NCBI GenBank assembly: GCA_026393895.1
Contig: JAPKZG010000093.1
Location: 1 to 49,067 of the forward strand
Direction of reading: 5' to 3'
Length of the DNA stretch: 49,067 nucleotides
Source: Candidatus Aminicenantota bacterium
Lineage (GTDB): Bacteria > Acidobacteriota > Aminicenantia > Aminicenantales > UBA4085
Shown piece after piece: positions 38,896-49,067 of this stretch. The notes beneath the pieces are model-generated. The model was not told where the DNA came from. It made no database searches and saw only the letters and a list, made by a program, of their open reading frames with translations. How positions within the stretch are numbered: the first letter of the stretch is position 1; each line of letters starts with the position of its first letter. The translations under genes were made by a program, and so were the position numbers.

Positions 38896-41520
38896 GTGCT
38901 GACAAAGGGCTGGGCGGTGGTCCTTCTGACCCTGCTCGGTATCACGTCCTTCGGTCAAGATTCCCCTCCGCCGCAAGCGGATGCCCTTTCCTTCCTGTCC
39001 GGAATGAAACAGGCGTTCGAGGCGCCCGACCGGGCGGCGTATTTGACTCATTTCGCGGCCGAACTCCGGCCCCAGGAGGATCTTGTCTACGATTCCCTCA
39101 AGCTGACGTTACGGATGACCCGGGTCGTCTTTCATTCGGCGAGCAACATCATTGAGGAAAAAAACGGCACGTTCCTCTTCGTTCAGGCGGTCTTCCAGAA
39201 CGACCTGGAAGCCCTGTTTGAAACATGGAAGCTGGAATTGACCCGGGACGGCAACGGGTGGATCATCCGGGCCAAAACCGTGATGGGGAATCCGACGACG
39301 TTCTACAACATTCAAATTCCCTCGAACCGGGTCGAACGGGTCGCGCGGTTCGAAATCCGGCACACCGATATCGAGGCGACCTTCGAGAACGTTTGGGTGT
39401 TTTACGACAATATTCCCAACCGGGAGACCGGGCTGATCATCATCGGCCCGGGCCGGATGCGGTTTTCCCCGTCCTCCGAAACGGAGCGCCACCAGCTCTT
39501 CCTCCGTTACAAAACAGGCGTTTTGGAGACGCCGCTGGTCTCCGCCTACCTGAGGTTTTCTCCTTCGTTCTTCGAGCATCATATCAAAATCACCTCCGCC
39601 GGCGGCGCGGCCGCGGCCGAAGAACCTCCGCCCGGGGAGACCGCGAAGGCGCGCGCGCTGTTCCGCCGTTTTTATGGCGATTCTTTCACGGTCGAAAACC
39701 CGCTCGTCGGCGAACGTCTCTCGGTCCTTCCCCAGGGCGATCAGGCGGTTTTTGAATTCGGAACCAACGTCCGAAGCGGGTTCGGATATGGGTGTTCTCC
39801 GTTCTCGGAGGAAGAGATCCATTTCGAAAGCCGCGCTCCGGATCAGCTTCTCTGCCTCTATTCCCCGGCCGCCGCCGTGGACGGCAAGCGGCAAATGATC
39901 GTCTCCTTTGGGGAGAAAGCCGACCTTCTCCGGTGCGATATCGACCTGGACTTCCAACCTGAACGCCATTTCATTTCGGCGAAAGCCCGGCTGGAGATGG
40001 CGGTCCTCAGCCCCGGCGTCGACAACCTGCGGTTCAATTTCAACCCCGACCTGGAGATTCTCAAGATCTACGACCCCGAGGGGCGCGAATTGTTCTACAT
40101 GCAGGACAAGGTCCACCGCCTTCTCTATGTCCATTTCCTCCAGCCGTTGGAGGAAGGCCAGACGACGGCCATCGACGTTTATTACCGGGGAGCCCTGCAA
40201 CCGCCTCCGCCGACGTCCGACATCCAGTCCGGAAGCTGGCGGTTCGGTCCCTTAGGCGGGTCCGGTCCCTATGAGGACGACTTTCTTTACACGCCGTCCG
40301 CGGCCTGGTATCCCGCCTCCGCCGAGGGGGACTATTTTCTCTCCCGTTTCCGAATCAGTCTGCCCCCCGAATATCTTTGTGTTGCGAACGGCGAACTCGT
40401 CGGCGAGGAGACGATCGATGAGGTCCGCCGGGTTCTTTCCCTGGAAAAAATCGGCAACCGGATTTTCGTTTTCGAGACCCGGAAACCCGTCAAGAGCCTG
40501 GCTTTCATCGTCGGACGATTCCGGGAAGCCGCCGCCGACATCGATCCGTCCGGACCTCCGATCAAGGTCCTTGTTTCCGAAAACGTCCGTAACCTTCCCG
40601 GGAACATGGCCGAAGAAGCTCGGGCGATCGTCCGGCTTTACGAAAAAATCTTCGGTCCCTTTCCCTATGAAAAACTGACCATCGTCCAGCGCGTCGCGGC
40701 CACGGCCGGGGGGCACAGCCCCGCGTCCTTCATCGTCCTCAACGAAACGCCGATGGACTTCGCCGGGCGCGACCGCGCGGATTTCCGGAGTCCGGTCGAT
40801 CTGCCCGAATACAAGGAATTTTTCATCGCCCACGAAATCGCCCATCAATGGTGGGGGCATGCCGTCACGGTGGCCACGTACCATGATCAGTGGCTGAGCG
40901 AAGGCCTGTCCCAATATGCCGCATTCCGGTACCTCAAAACGAAATATGGAGAGCGAGAGCTTCCGTCGATTTTGAAAAAAAGCGTCTCCTGGACGGAGAA
41001 AATGTCGAAATACGGGCCGATTTCGCTGGGCGCCCGGTTAAGCTTCTTCGATTACCGGGCGTTCCAGGCCGTTCTCTATGGAAAATCCTGCGTCGTCCTA
41101 TTCCTCCTTTCGGATTTGATCGGGGAGGAGGCGTTGGACCGGGGCTTGCGTTCGTTCCAGAAAACCAACGCCTTCCGTCCGGTCCGGACCGCCCAATTCA
41201 TCCAGGCGATGGAACAGGCCTCGGGCCGCTCCCTCCGCGAATTTTTCCGGGGGTGGGTCGACTCCCATTTATTGCCGCAGGTTTCGGTGACGCATCAAAT
41301 CGTCCGGGACGGGGAGGGGTACGAATTGAAGATCTCCGTCCATCAATCCGCGAATCCGATGGTCTTTCCCCTCGTCGTGACCTGGACGGAAGACGGCCGT
41401 CCGGTCCGGAAAATCCTCGAGGTGGACGCCGAACCCATGGTCTTTTCCTTCCGGTCGGGCGCCAAGCCGGCGAAGTTCAAGGTCAATCCGGACCGGCTCG
41501 TCCCCGGAACGTTCCGCTAG
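38896..41520 (+). CDS. Exported M1-family (gluzincin) peptidase, GAMEN motif missing
   Basis: An 874-residue zinc peptidase. With the GTG start at 38896 the N-terminus is VLTKGWAVVLLTLLGITSFG, a good signal peptide; an ATG at 38854 would add 14 residues (MRNLKGFYFWYNSK) before it and lies upstream of the -10 box. A 350-residue N-terminal region of unknown fold precedes a beta domain and the catalytic domain. The zinc site is HEIAHQWWGH with the third ligand in WLSEGLSQYAAF. The GAMEN motif that anchors the substrate N-terminus in aminopeptidases reads AGGHSPASFIVL, so exopeptidase specificity is doubtful. Tail-to-tail with the NtrC gene, sharing CTAG. Confidence 0.85.
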   Translation: MLTKGWAVVLLTLLGITSFGQDSPPPQADALSFLSGMKQAFEAPDRAAYLTHFAAELRPQEDLVYDSLKLTLRMTRVVFHSASNIIEEKNGTFLFVQAVFQNDLEALFETWKLELTRDGNGWIIRAKTVMGNPTTFYNIQIPSNRVERVARFEIRHTDIEATFENVWVFYDNIPNRETGLIIIGPGRMRFSPSSETERHQLFLRYKTGVLETPLVSAYLRFSPSFFEHHIKITSAGGAAAAEEPPPGETAKARALFRRFYGDSFTVENPLVGERLSVLPQGDQAVFEFGTNVRSGFGYGCSPFSEEEIHFESRAPDQLLCLYSPAAAVDGKRQMIVSFGEKADLLRCDIDLDFQPERHFISAKARLEMAVLSPGVDNLRFNFNPDLEILKIYDPEGRELFYMQDKVHRLLYVHFLQPLEEGQTTAIDVYYRGALQPPPPTSDIQSGSWRFGPLGGSGPYEDDFLYTPSAAWYPASAEGDYFLSRFRISLPPEYLCVANGELVGEETIDEVRRVLSLEKIGNRIFVFETRKPVKSLAFIVGRFREAAADIDPSGPPIKVLVSENVRNLPGNMAEEARAIVRLYEKIFGPFPYEKLTIVQRVAATAGGHSPASFIVLNETPMDFAGRDRADFRSPVDLPEYKEFFIAHEIAHQWWGHAVTVATYHDQWLSEGLSQYAAFRYLKTKYGERELPSILKKSVSWTEKMSKYGPISLGARLSFFDYRAFQAVLYGKSCVVLFLLSDLIGEEALDRGLRSFQKTNAFRPVRTAQFIQAMEQASGRSLREFFRGWVDSHLLPQVSVTHQIVRDGEGYELKISVHQSANPMVFPLVVTWTEDGRPVRKILEVDAEPMVFSFRSGAKPAKFKVNPDRLVPGTFR

Positions 41521-42899
41521 AAATTTTCCGACGAGATGTCGAGGCGTTTGATCATTTCGTTGAGAGTGGTTGGTTTTACTCCGAGAAGCTCGGCCGCGGC
41601 CTTCTGAACGCCGTTGGCCTTGGCCAGGGCCGTCTCGATCAGCCGCCGCTGGAAGGCGAGCGTTTGTTCCTTGAGCTCCAGCCCGCCGTTCTCCGAGACG
41701 GCCGGCGCGGCCGCCGTCTCCCGGGGCGTCCGGAACAAATCGGGGAGGTTGTCCCGGGTGATGACCTTGTCCTTGGTGAAGACGACCGTTCGCTCGATGA
41801 GGTTTTCCAGCTCGCGGACGTTCCCCGGCCAGGGATGGCGGTCCAGAAGCTGGAGAACGTCGGGGCTGATGCTTTCGATCGATTTGCCGTTTTCCTTGGA
41901 AAAGACGTCCAGGAAATGCTTGACCAGCATGGGGATGTCCTCCCGGCGCTCGCGCAGCGGCGGCAGGACGATTTTGATGACATTCAGCCGGTAATAGAGG
42001 TCCTTGCGGAACGTCTGCCGTTCGATCAGGTCTTCGAGCTCGACGTTTGTGGCGGCGATGATCCGCACGTCAACCCGGATCGTTTTCGTCCCGCCGAGGC
42101 GCATGAATTCCAGGTCCTGCATGACCCGCAGGAGCTTGGCCTGTGTTTCGAGCCCAACGGTGGAGATCTCGTCGAAAAAGATCGTTCCCTTATCAGCCGC
42201 TTCAAAGAGGCCTTGTTTTTCTGAGACCGCCCCGGTGAAGGCCCCTTTCACATGGCCGAAGAGGTGACTTTCGAGGAGGTCCTGCGGAAGCGCGCCGCTG
42301 TTGACGACGACGAAGGGAAAGGCGGCCCGGGGCGAGTTGGCGTGGATGGCCCGGGCGGCCAATTCCTTTCCCGTTCCGCTTTCGCCCTGGACCAGGATCG
42401 TGGACCGGGTGGGGGCGGCGGCCTTGATGAGCTCGAATACCCGCTCCATCGCCTTGCTCCGGCCGAGAATGTTCGAAAAACTGAATTTCTTCTGGAGTTC
42501 CTCCCGGAGCCGGTCGTTTTCGTCCCGGAGCGTTTTGTGGGCCAGGGCCCGCTCGATCGTCAGCAGAAGGTCCTCGTGCTTGAACGGCTTCTGAACGTAA
42601 TCGAAGGCCCCGATCTTCATCGCTTCGATCGCCGACTCGACCGAGGCGTAGGCGGTGATGATGATGATGATCGCCGAGGGACGGATTTTCTTGATCTCCG
42701 GCAGGACCTCGAGGCCGTTGCGGCCGGGCATCAGGAGGTCGAGCAGAACGAGGTCGTAGGAAGAATCGGCGAACTTGGGGAGGGCCGCTTCGCCCGATTC
42801 GGAAAGCTCGACGTCGTACCCTTCCGTGCGCAGGAGCTGGTCGAGGATGTCGCGGATGACGGGTTCGTCGTCGATGACGTGGACGGAACCTTTGCTCAT
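41517..42899 (-). CDS. NtrC-family sigma54-dependent response regulator
   Basis: A 460-residue response regulator: receiver domain with phosphorylatable Asp54 (LVLLDLLMPG), acidic pair D10-D11 and Lys in KPFKHEDL, a coiled linker, then the AAA+ domain with Walker A GESGTGKE, GAFTGA loop and Walker B IFFDEIST, and WPGNVRELENLIERT. A Fis-type helix-turn-helix ends it (AFQRRLIETALAKANGVQKA, AAELLGVKPTTLNEMIKRL). The ATG overlaps the histidine-kinase stop as ATGA, so they are a two-component pair. It would activate sigma54 promoters when phosphorylated. The target set is unknown. Confidence 0.97.
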   Translation of the reverse strand: MSKGSVHVIDDEPVIRDILDQLLRTEGYDVELSESGEAALPKFADSSYDLVLLDLLMPGRNGLEVLPEIKKIRPSAIIIIITAYASVESAIEAMKIGAFDYVQKPFKHEDLLLTIERALAHKTLRDENDRLREELQKKFSFSNILGRSKAMERVFELIKAAAPTRSTILVQGESGTGKELAARAIHANSPRAAFPFVVVNSGALPQDLLESHLFGHVKGAFTGAVSEKQGLFEAADKGTIFFDEISTVGLETQAKLLRVMQDLEFMRLGGTKTIRVDVRIIAATNVELEDLIERQTFRKDLYYRLNVIKIVLPPLRERREDIPMLVKHFLDVFSKENGKSIESISPDVLQLLDRHPWPGNVRELENLIERTVVFTKDKVITRDNLPDLFRTPRETAAAPAVSENGGLELKEQTLAFQRRLIETALAKANGVQKAAAELLGVKPTTLNEMIKRLDISSENF

Positions 42900-45754
42900 G
42901 AGTCGCCTGATTTCGTTTTCCGCCGGTCGAGATCCTTCGGCAGGAAAATGGTGAATTTCGAGCCTTTGCCGACTTCGCTCTGGACCTCGATCCGGCCTTC
43001 GTGTTCATTGATGATCGCGTAGCTGATGGACAAGCCGAGGCCGGTTCCCTTGCCGACTCCTTTGGTCGTGTAAAAGGGGTCGAAAATACGGGGGCGATGT
43101 TGTTCCTTGATTCCGGTGCCGGTATCGCTGATCGCGACGATCGCTTCGGTCGGCGTCTCGCAGAGTTCCAGGCGCAGCCGCCCGCCGTTGGGCATGGCGT
43201 CCAGGGCGTTGAGAATGATGTTGAGGAAGACCTGCTGGAGACGCTCGCCCTGGGCCCAGATGGGGGCTACCGGGGTGAGGTCGGTTTCCAGGACGATGTC
43301 CATGGCCTTCAGCTTGTAGTCGATGAGCGAAATGATTTCCTGAAGATTCTCCCGAAGATGAACCCGGTGGAAGGCCAAATCCGAGGGATTGCGGGCGAAC
43401 GTCAGAAGGTTTTTGACGATGTGCGAAACCCGGTCGGTTTGGGCCTCTATTTTGCTCAAAAGTTGGGAAAAATTCCCTTCCGCGCCTTTCTTTTGGAGCA
43501 TCTGGACGTAGCTGGATATTCCTGTGAGCGGGGTGTTGATTTCGTGAGCGACGCCGGCCGAAAGAAGCCCGATGGCGGCCAGTTTTTCCGAAGTCAGCAA
43601 TCGTTGCTGGAGGCGGACCTTGTCGGTGATGTCCTCGAAGACGATGATCGTCCCGTAGGAATGATGGAGGTTGTCCAGGAGGGGTGTTTTGGCGATGTCG
43701 AAGATCCGCATTTCGCCCGAAGGCCGGTCGATCGGGATCTCCCCGACGAGGTGGTATTCCGCTTGGGTGTCCGGCGGAAAGATCGCCTCGAAGGCCTTCG
43801 GGCCTATGACGTCGCTCAGGCGTTCGCCGAGAACTTCCTCCCGTTTCCGGCTGAAAGTCTTCTCGCAGATGCGGTTCCAGCCGCTGATCCGGCCGTTTTG
43901 ATCCAGGACGGCGACGCCGACGGTCAGGCTTTCGATGATGTTCTCGCTGTAATCCTTGAGACGTTCGAGCTCGGACGCGCGGAGTCCGGCCTGGTTGTAA
44001 AGGTAGGCGTTTTCCACGGCCAGGGCGACGGGCGACGAGATCGTGGTGAGAAGTTCCCAATCCTCGCTCGTCAGAAACGTCGTGTCGATCTTGCGCCCCA
44101 TCGCCAGACACCCGACCATCTTGTTCTCGCCCTTGAGGGCCAGGAAGTGATCGAAGCCGGACGCCCGGAGCCCCTCGAGTTTGGCCTGCAGCTTGATGTC
44201 TTCGGTCACGGAATATAGCGACAGGGCGTCGTTCTCCACCAAACTTTCGTAGACCTTGGGATCGAAGGTCAGGCGTCCCGATGGGGGAGACCCGATATCG
44301 CCGCGCGCGCTGAAGACCGTGAACGTGGAACTTCCCGTTTCGACGGGGAGAAGAAGGGCGATCGACCGCAGGGACAGGGCGTTGGAGATCAGTTCGAGGA
44401 GACGGCGGGCGAGCGTTTCGAGGTTGCGTTCCCGGCTCAGCTCCTGGGAAATGGACAACAGGGTTTTCCGGTATTGATAGCTCCGGCGGTAAAACACCCG
44501 GTCGAAGAGGGACTGAACGAGGGTCCGGAGCGGCGTGAACATCGTCGCGCCCAGGATGATGGCCAGGGCGCCGAGGAGAAGGGCGTTGATCTTGTTCTCC
44601 GAAAAAATCTTCGTCTGCGAGGATATCCCGAGGTAGATCAGGGCCAGGACGAAATAAGAGAACACCAGGGTCGTGGCCTTCTTGATGATGACCTCGAGGT
44701 CCATCAGCTTATAGCGGGTGATCGAGTAGGAAAACGACAGCGGGATGAGCGCCTGGAGAAGGATCGTGAGTTCGGCCGCGGTGCTCGGCGCGGCTCCGGC
44801 GACGAAGGGTACGACATAAAGCCCGGTGAACGGGACGACGCCGAATCCCAGGCCGTAGACGATCCATTTGAGCTGCTTGCGGACGATGAAACTCGGATGG
44901 CGGAGCGTGCCGTGGACGATCGTCGCCAGCGCCCAAAGGGTGTACAGGGCGAAATAGGCTAAATCCCATTTTTCCAGGGACGAGTAGAAACTAAGAAGCC
45001 GAAGCTCGCCGAGCCCCCGGGCGACCGGGAGGAAAAGAACGATTCGGGCCAGGAGCAGCAGAGCTCCGGGAATATAGAGGAGAAACGCGATCCCGGGCCG
45101 GTCCCGCAGCAGCTTTTTACGCTGGGGAAAAATCATGAAGTAGTGGACGAGAAGGGGGGGGAAGATCAGAAAGGCGATTTTATCCAGCCCGTAAAACAGG
45201 CCGTCAAGCAGGTCGAATTCCCCGGTGAACGAGAACACGTAAAACATGTAAAGGAAGGCCGACAGAAAGTAGTAATGGACATTGGTCCGGCGCAGCGGCC
45301 GGGCGGTGTTGAGGAAGACGATCAGGGCGATGATGATCGTCATCAGGCCGATGAGGGCCAGGTAGAAATAAATGATATTAGCGCCCTTTTCGACCGGGAA
45401 AAACGTTCCCGTATAGGTGATGACGTCGCCTTCCCGGTAAATTTCGTAGGTGATTTTCTGTCCCTGTTTCCAGACCTGCCAGAGGTTTTTTAAAAGGTCG
45501 ATCTTGTTCTGGATGATGACCTTGCCGGGCGCGAGGTTGTGCGTGACCGAGTAAAGGACGTCGCCCTTCTTCAAATTGAAAAGGTAGGCCGGACCGTTCT
45601 TGTCGACCTTGATGGCCGTCAAACGGTTCTCCTTCATCGCCCAGACGACGCCGTCCGAAGGTTCTTTCCAGGCGATTTGGCGGTATACGTTGAGCCCGCC
45701 CAGAACGAGCAGAACCGCCAGGAGAACGAGAAACCAATGCGCCCGGTTTTTCAC
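42896..45754 (-). CDS. Membrane histidine kinase with periplasmic PDZ-like, GAF and PAS domains
   Basis: A 952-residue sensor kinase. Order: membrane segment (6-23), a PDZ-like domain in the periplasm (about 30-115, NGPAYLFNLKKGDVLYSV), a block of about nine further membrane helices (125-390), a cytoplasmic GAF domain (about 425-590), a PAS domain (about 605-720) with NRICEKTFSRKREEVLGERL, then HisKA (GVAHEINTPLTGISSY, phosphorylated His737) and HATPase_c (NIILNALDAMPNGG; DTGTGIKEQ; GKGTGLGLSI). The start is GTG 45754 (MKNRAHWF). The PDZ-like sensor suggests a peptide or misfolded-protein ligand, as in envelope-stress sensing; this is inference. It pairs with the downstream NtrC-type regulator. 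Confidence 0.93.
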   Translation of the reverse strand: MKNRAHWFLVLLAVLLVLGGLNVYRQIAWKEPSDGVVWAMKENRLTAIKVDKNGPAYLFNLKKGDVLYSVTHNLAPGKVIIQNKIDLLKNLWQVWKQGQKITYEIYREGDVITYTGTFFPVEKGANIIYFYLALIGLMTIIIALIVFLNTARPLRRTNVHYYFLSAFLYMFYVFSFTGEFDLLDGLFYGLDKIAFLIFPPLLVHYFMIFPQRKKLLRDRPGIAFLLYIPGALLLLARIVLFLPVARGLGELRLLSFYSSLEKWDLAYFALYTLWALATIVHGTLRHPSFIVRKQLKWIVYGLGFGVVPFTGLYVVPFVAGAAPSTAAELTILLQALIPLSFSYSITRYKLMDLEVIIKKATTLVFSYFVLALIYLGISSQTKIFSENKINALLLGALAIILGATMFTPLRTLVQSLFDRVFYRRSYQYRKTLLSISQELSRERNLETLARRLLELISNALSLRSIALLLPVETGSSTFTVFSARGDIGSPPSGRLTFDPKVYESLVENDALSLYSVTEDIKLQAKLEGLRASGFDHFLALKGENKMVGCLAMGRKIDTTFLTSEDWELLTTISSPVALAVENAYLYNQAGLRASELERLKDYSENIIESLTVGVAVLDQNGRISGWNRICEKTFSRKREEVLGERLSDVIGPKAFEAIFPPDTQAEYHLVGEIPIDRPSGEMRIFDIAKTPLLDNLHHSYGTIIVFEDITDKVRLQQRLLTSEKLAAIGLLSAGVAHEINTPLTGISSYVQMLQKKGAEGNFSQLLSKIEAQTDRVSHIVKNLLTFARNPSDLAFHRVHLRENLQEIISLIDYKLKAMDIVLETDLTPVAPIWAQGERLQQVFLNIILNALDAMPNGGRLRLELCETPTEAIVAISDTGTGIKEQHRPRIFDPFYTTKGVGKGTGLGLSISYAIINEHEGRIEVQSEVGKGSKFTIFLPKDLDRRKTKSGDS

Positions 45755-45823
45755 GTTTCAATCCAAAAAATTGAATTCCGGAGGGTGGATTCAAACGCGG
45801 AACGGCTTCCAAGTATCATGAAA

Positions 45824-46093
45824 TCAGTCCAGAATATGCCGGCGGGACGCGCGGGCGGCCCAAATGATCGTCGGCTGACGCATCAGCCGCTGGAGGGATT
45901 TGTCCACTTTGACTCCGAGTGGTTTGGTGTTTTGGGACAACAACAATCGCATATAATCGGTGGCCGGCCGCTTGGCCGGGTCCGTGTCCTGCGGTTCGTT
46001 GTCCACCGGAGGCGTTTGCTGTCCAAGCCCAAGGACGGCCGTCAGAAGGAAGGACGGCAGGAGGACCCGCATCAATACCCGTTTTCTCTTCAT
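45824..46093 (-). CDS. Small exported protein of unknown function
   Basis: An 89-residue protein with a signal peptide (MKRKRVLMRVLLPSFLLTAV, then LGLGQQ) and a short hydrophilic mature part (about 65 residues; LQRLMRQPTIIWAARASRR near the end). No family was recognised. It lies 69 bp upstream of the kinase gene on the same strand and has its own near-leaderless promoter. It may be an accessory or ligand of the sensor, but nothing in the sequence shows it. Moderate confidence that it is real. Confidence 0.5.
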   Translation of the reverse strand: MKRKRVLMRVLLPSFLLTAVLGLGQQTPPVDNEPQDTDPAKRPATDYMRLLLSQNTKPLGVKVDKSLQRLMRQPTIIWAARASRRHILD

Positions 46094-46101
46094 CCCGCAT
46101 T

Positions 46102-46131
46102 ATTAAATACCGCCCGGCGGCCGGAAGTCAA
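46102..46131 (-). promoter_or_regulatory. Promoter of the small exported protein
   Basis: On the minus strand TTGACT (46131-46126), 18-bp spacer and TTTAAT (46107-46102). The -10 ends 8 bp from the ATG at 46093, so the mRNA would be leaderless. Confidence 0.45.
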
Positions 46132-46278
46132 ATCCGCTTTCTTCAATTTTGCGGCCGCGACGGGAAGGTTGTCCTGACGACGGTGATGAGGGGACACGAA
46201 GCGAAAAAATCGGGCTGAGACGAAACGGGGGCCCCGGGCCGCGGATTTCCCCGGCGCTGTTTACGGACGCCCGGAAAA

Positions 46279-46307
46279 TTGACACCGTCCGGGGTTTGAC
46301 CTAATCT
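46279..46307 (+). promoter_or_regulatory. Promoter of gspF-gspE
   Basis: TTGACA (46279-46284), 17-bp spacer, TAATCT (46302-46307). Expected start near 46314, 39 nt before the ATG. Confidence 0.6.
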
Positions 46308-46352
46308 AATAACCGGTTTCCCAAACGGGAAAAAAGGCAGGATTCGTGCGCC

Positions 46353-47561
46353 ATGTCTTCATACGTATGCCGGATTGCCGATGATGCGGGGGCGGTCCTC
46401 CGCCGGACGTATCCGGCCGCTACTTCTGAGGACTGCCGCCGGCATTTCGAATCGGAAGGATTTTGCGTCCTTTCCGTCCGCCGCGAGCGGCGGAAACTCT
46501 CGACCCTCCTCCGCGGATCCGACAGGAAGATCAAACCCCGCGATTTCATCATGTTCAACCAGGAATTCACGGCGATGATCCGGGCCGGATTCCCGGTTCT
46601 CCGCTGCCTGGAGGCGATCGGCGGCCGGACGAAGAATCCCGCCTTGAAAAGCGTCCTGGGCCGGGTGGAAAACGACATCCGTCACGGCAAGGCGCTGTCC
46701 GAGGCTTTTGCCCCGTTCGAAGACCGGTTTTCGAAAGTCTACACGGCTGCCCTGATGGCCGGCGAAATCAGCGGAACGCTCCCCGAAACGATCGGACAGT
46801 ATATCGGTTACGCTAAAACCGTCGACCGGACGCGCCGCCGGATCCGCTCGGCGATGACGTATCCCACCCTGATCATCTGTTTTTCCCTGGTCCTGCTTTT
46901 TCTCATGCTGAATTTCGTCCTGCCGAATTTTTCGGAATTCTATGCCGATTTCGAGACGCAACTCCCTTATCTGACCTCGCTGCTCATCAATTTTTCCCTG
47001 TTTGTCCGCCGGAACGCGATCATCTGGCCGACGCTTGCCGCCGTCCTGATATTCCTTTACTGGCGGATGAAACGAAACCGGGAGATGAGGCGCCGATGGG
47101 ACGAGATGAAGCTCCGGGTGCCGCTGGCCCGCCCCCTGATCGTCGAATCGGCGGTTTCCCTGTTCAGCCGGACCTTGAGTCTTCTCCTGGGAGCGGGGGC
47201 TTCGCTCGTCGAGGCCGTCGGCCTGGCCTCCCAGGCCATCCCCAATAAATTCTTAGTGGGCCGGATGGAGACCGTCCCCGCCGACATCCGCAACGGCGAA
47301 TCGTTGTCCGAAGCGCTGGGCAAAACGGTTTTTTTCCCGCCGATGGCCCTGGACCTTGTCCGTATCGGAGAATCCTCGGCGAATTTGAGCGGGATGCTCC
47401 GCGAGCTGGCCGACGTCACCGAGGAACGAATCCAGCAGAAACTCGACACCCTGGTAACGCTCGTCGAGCCCGTCGTCATCATCCTCACCGGCGTCCTGGT
47501 GGCGGGAATGCTCCTGGCCGTCTATCTCCCCATATTTCGTATCATTCAGGTGGTCCAATAA
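46353..47561 (+). CDS. Type II secretion/type IV pilus inner-membrane protein (GspF/PilC)
   Basis: A 402-residue inner-membrane platform protein that links the secretion or pilus ATPase to pseudopilin assembly. It has the two repeated T2SSF domains (about 65-190 and 270-392), each with FxxxLxxLLxAG-type starts (FNQEFTAMIRAGFPVLRCLE; FSRTLSLLLGAGASLVEAVG), and three membrane segments near 170-195, 220-238 and the C-terminus (VVIILTGVLVAGMLLAVYLP). It starts after its own promoter and is followed 1 bp later by the GspE-type ATPase. Which system it serves cannot be told here; no pilin or secretin is adjacent. Confidence 0.95.
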   Translation: MSSYVCRIADDAGAVLRRTYPAATSEDCRRHFESEGFCVLSVRRERRKLSTLLRGSDRKIKPRDFIMFNQEFTAMIRAGFPVLRCLEAIGGRTKNPALKSVLGRVENDIRHGKALSEAFAPFEDRFSKVYTAALMAGEISGTLPETIGQYIGYAKTVDRTRRRIRSAMTYPTLIICFSLVLLFLMLNFVLPNFSEFYADFETQLPYLTSLLINFSLFVRRNAIIWPTLAAVLIFLYWRMKRNREMRRRWDEMKLRVPLARPLIVESAVSLFSRTLSLLLGAGASLVEAVGLASQAIPNKFLVGRMETVPADIRNGESLSEALGKTVFFPPMALDLVRIGESSANLSGMLRELADVTEERIQQKLDTLVTLVEPVVIILTGVLVAGMLLAVYLPIFRIIQVVQ

Positions 47562-47562
47562 G

Positions 47563-49067
<1,505 letters not shown>

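Overview
The window is GC-rich, gene-dense bacterial chromosome: about 40 protein genes, mostly in tight operons with 1-8 bp overlaps. No rRNA, tRNA, CRISPR array, intact insertion sequence or phage gene was seen. The mix of a fapR-fabH pair, an inner-membrane PpiD chaperone, lipoproteins, a GspE/GspF secretion ATPase pair, two sigma54 activators, ScpAB and a six-domain S1 points to a diderm, probably an uncultured lineage near Acidobacteriota/Aminicenantota. That placement is inference from gene content and style, not from a marker tree.

Left part (1-9.8 kb). Two overlapping phosphohexomutase genes lie on the minus strand. The downstream one has an intact active site and is cut by the window edge; the upstream one has lost the catalytic serine and two of three metal ligands. 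Divergent from them run ffh and a translation operon, rpsP-khpA-rimM-trmD-rplS-rnhB, followed by a large TPR protein and a cyclase-family hydrolase. rimM is out of frame at a run of nine T.

9.8-16.9 kb. An ECF sigma factor, zinc-finger anti-sigma factor and a short secretin-like exported protein form a minus-strand operon. It is separated by two hairpin repeats from a HerA-like ATPase. Next come an ArsR regulator with a consensus promoter, a methionine-rich protein with a C-terminal helix-turn-helix-like segment, a PspF-like sigma54 activator, a small zinc-ribbon protein and a divergent PlsC-like acyltransferase.

17-28.5 kb. The minus-strand operon fapR-fabH-sugar transporter has a palindrome across its promoter -35 box. 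It is followed by an exported ankyrin/metallo-beta-lactamase fusion, a divergent lipoprotein, and the operon rpsA-HU-HIT-ppiD-M29 peptidase.

28.5-38.7 kb. A repeat-bearing intergenic region precedes the operon M50 protease-trpS-scpA-scpB (minus). Divergent from it is potABCD (polyamine uptake). Then come glnA and a divergent Lrp/AsnC regulator that share a palindrome carrying both -35 boxes, and a pyruvoyl S-adenosylmethionine decarboxylase. Polyamine uptake, polyamine synthesis and glutamine synthesis therefore sit together.

38.8-49.1 kb. An exported M1-like peptidase converges on an NtrC-type regulator/histidine kinase pair. A small exported protein follows, then gspF and a gspE cut by the right edge.

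Two patterns recur. Several genes have a -10 box only 6-14 bp before the start codon and no Shine-Dalgarno sequence, suggesting leaderless transcripts. Palindromic intergenic repeats occur, two of which share an identical 21-bp core although 25 kb apart.
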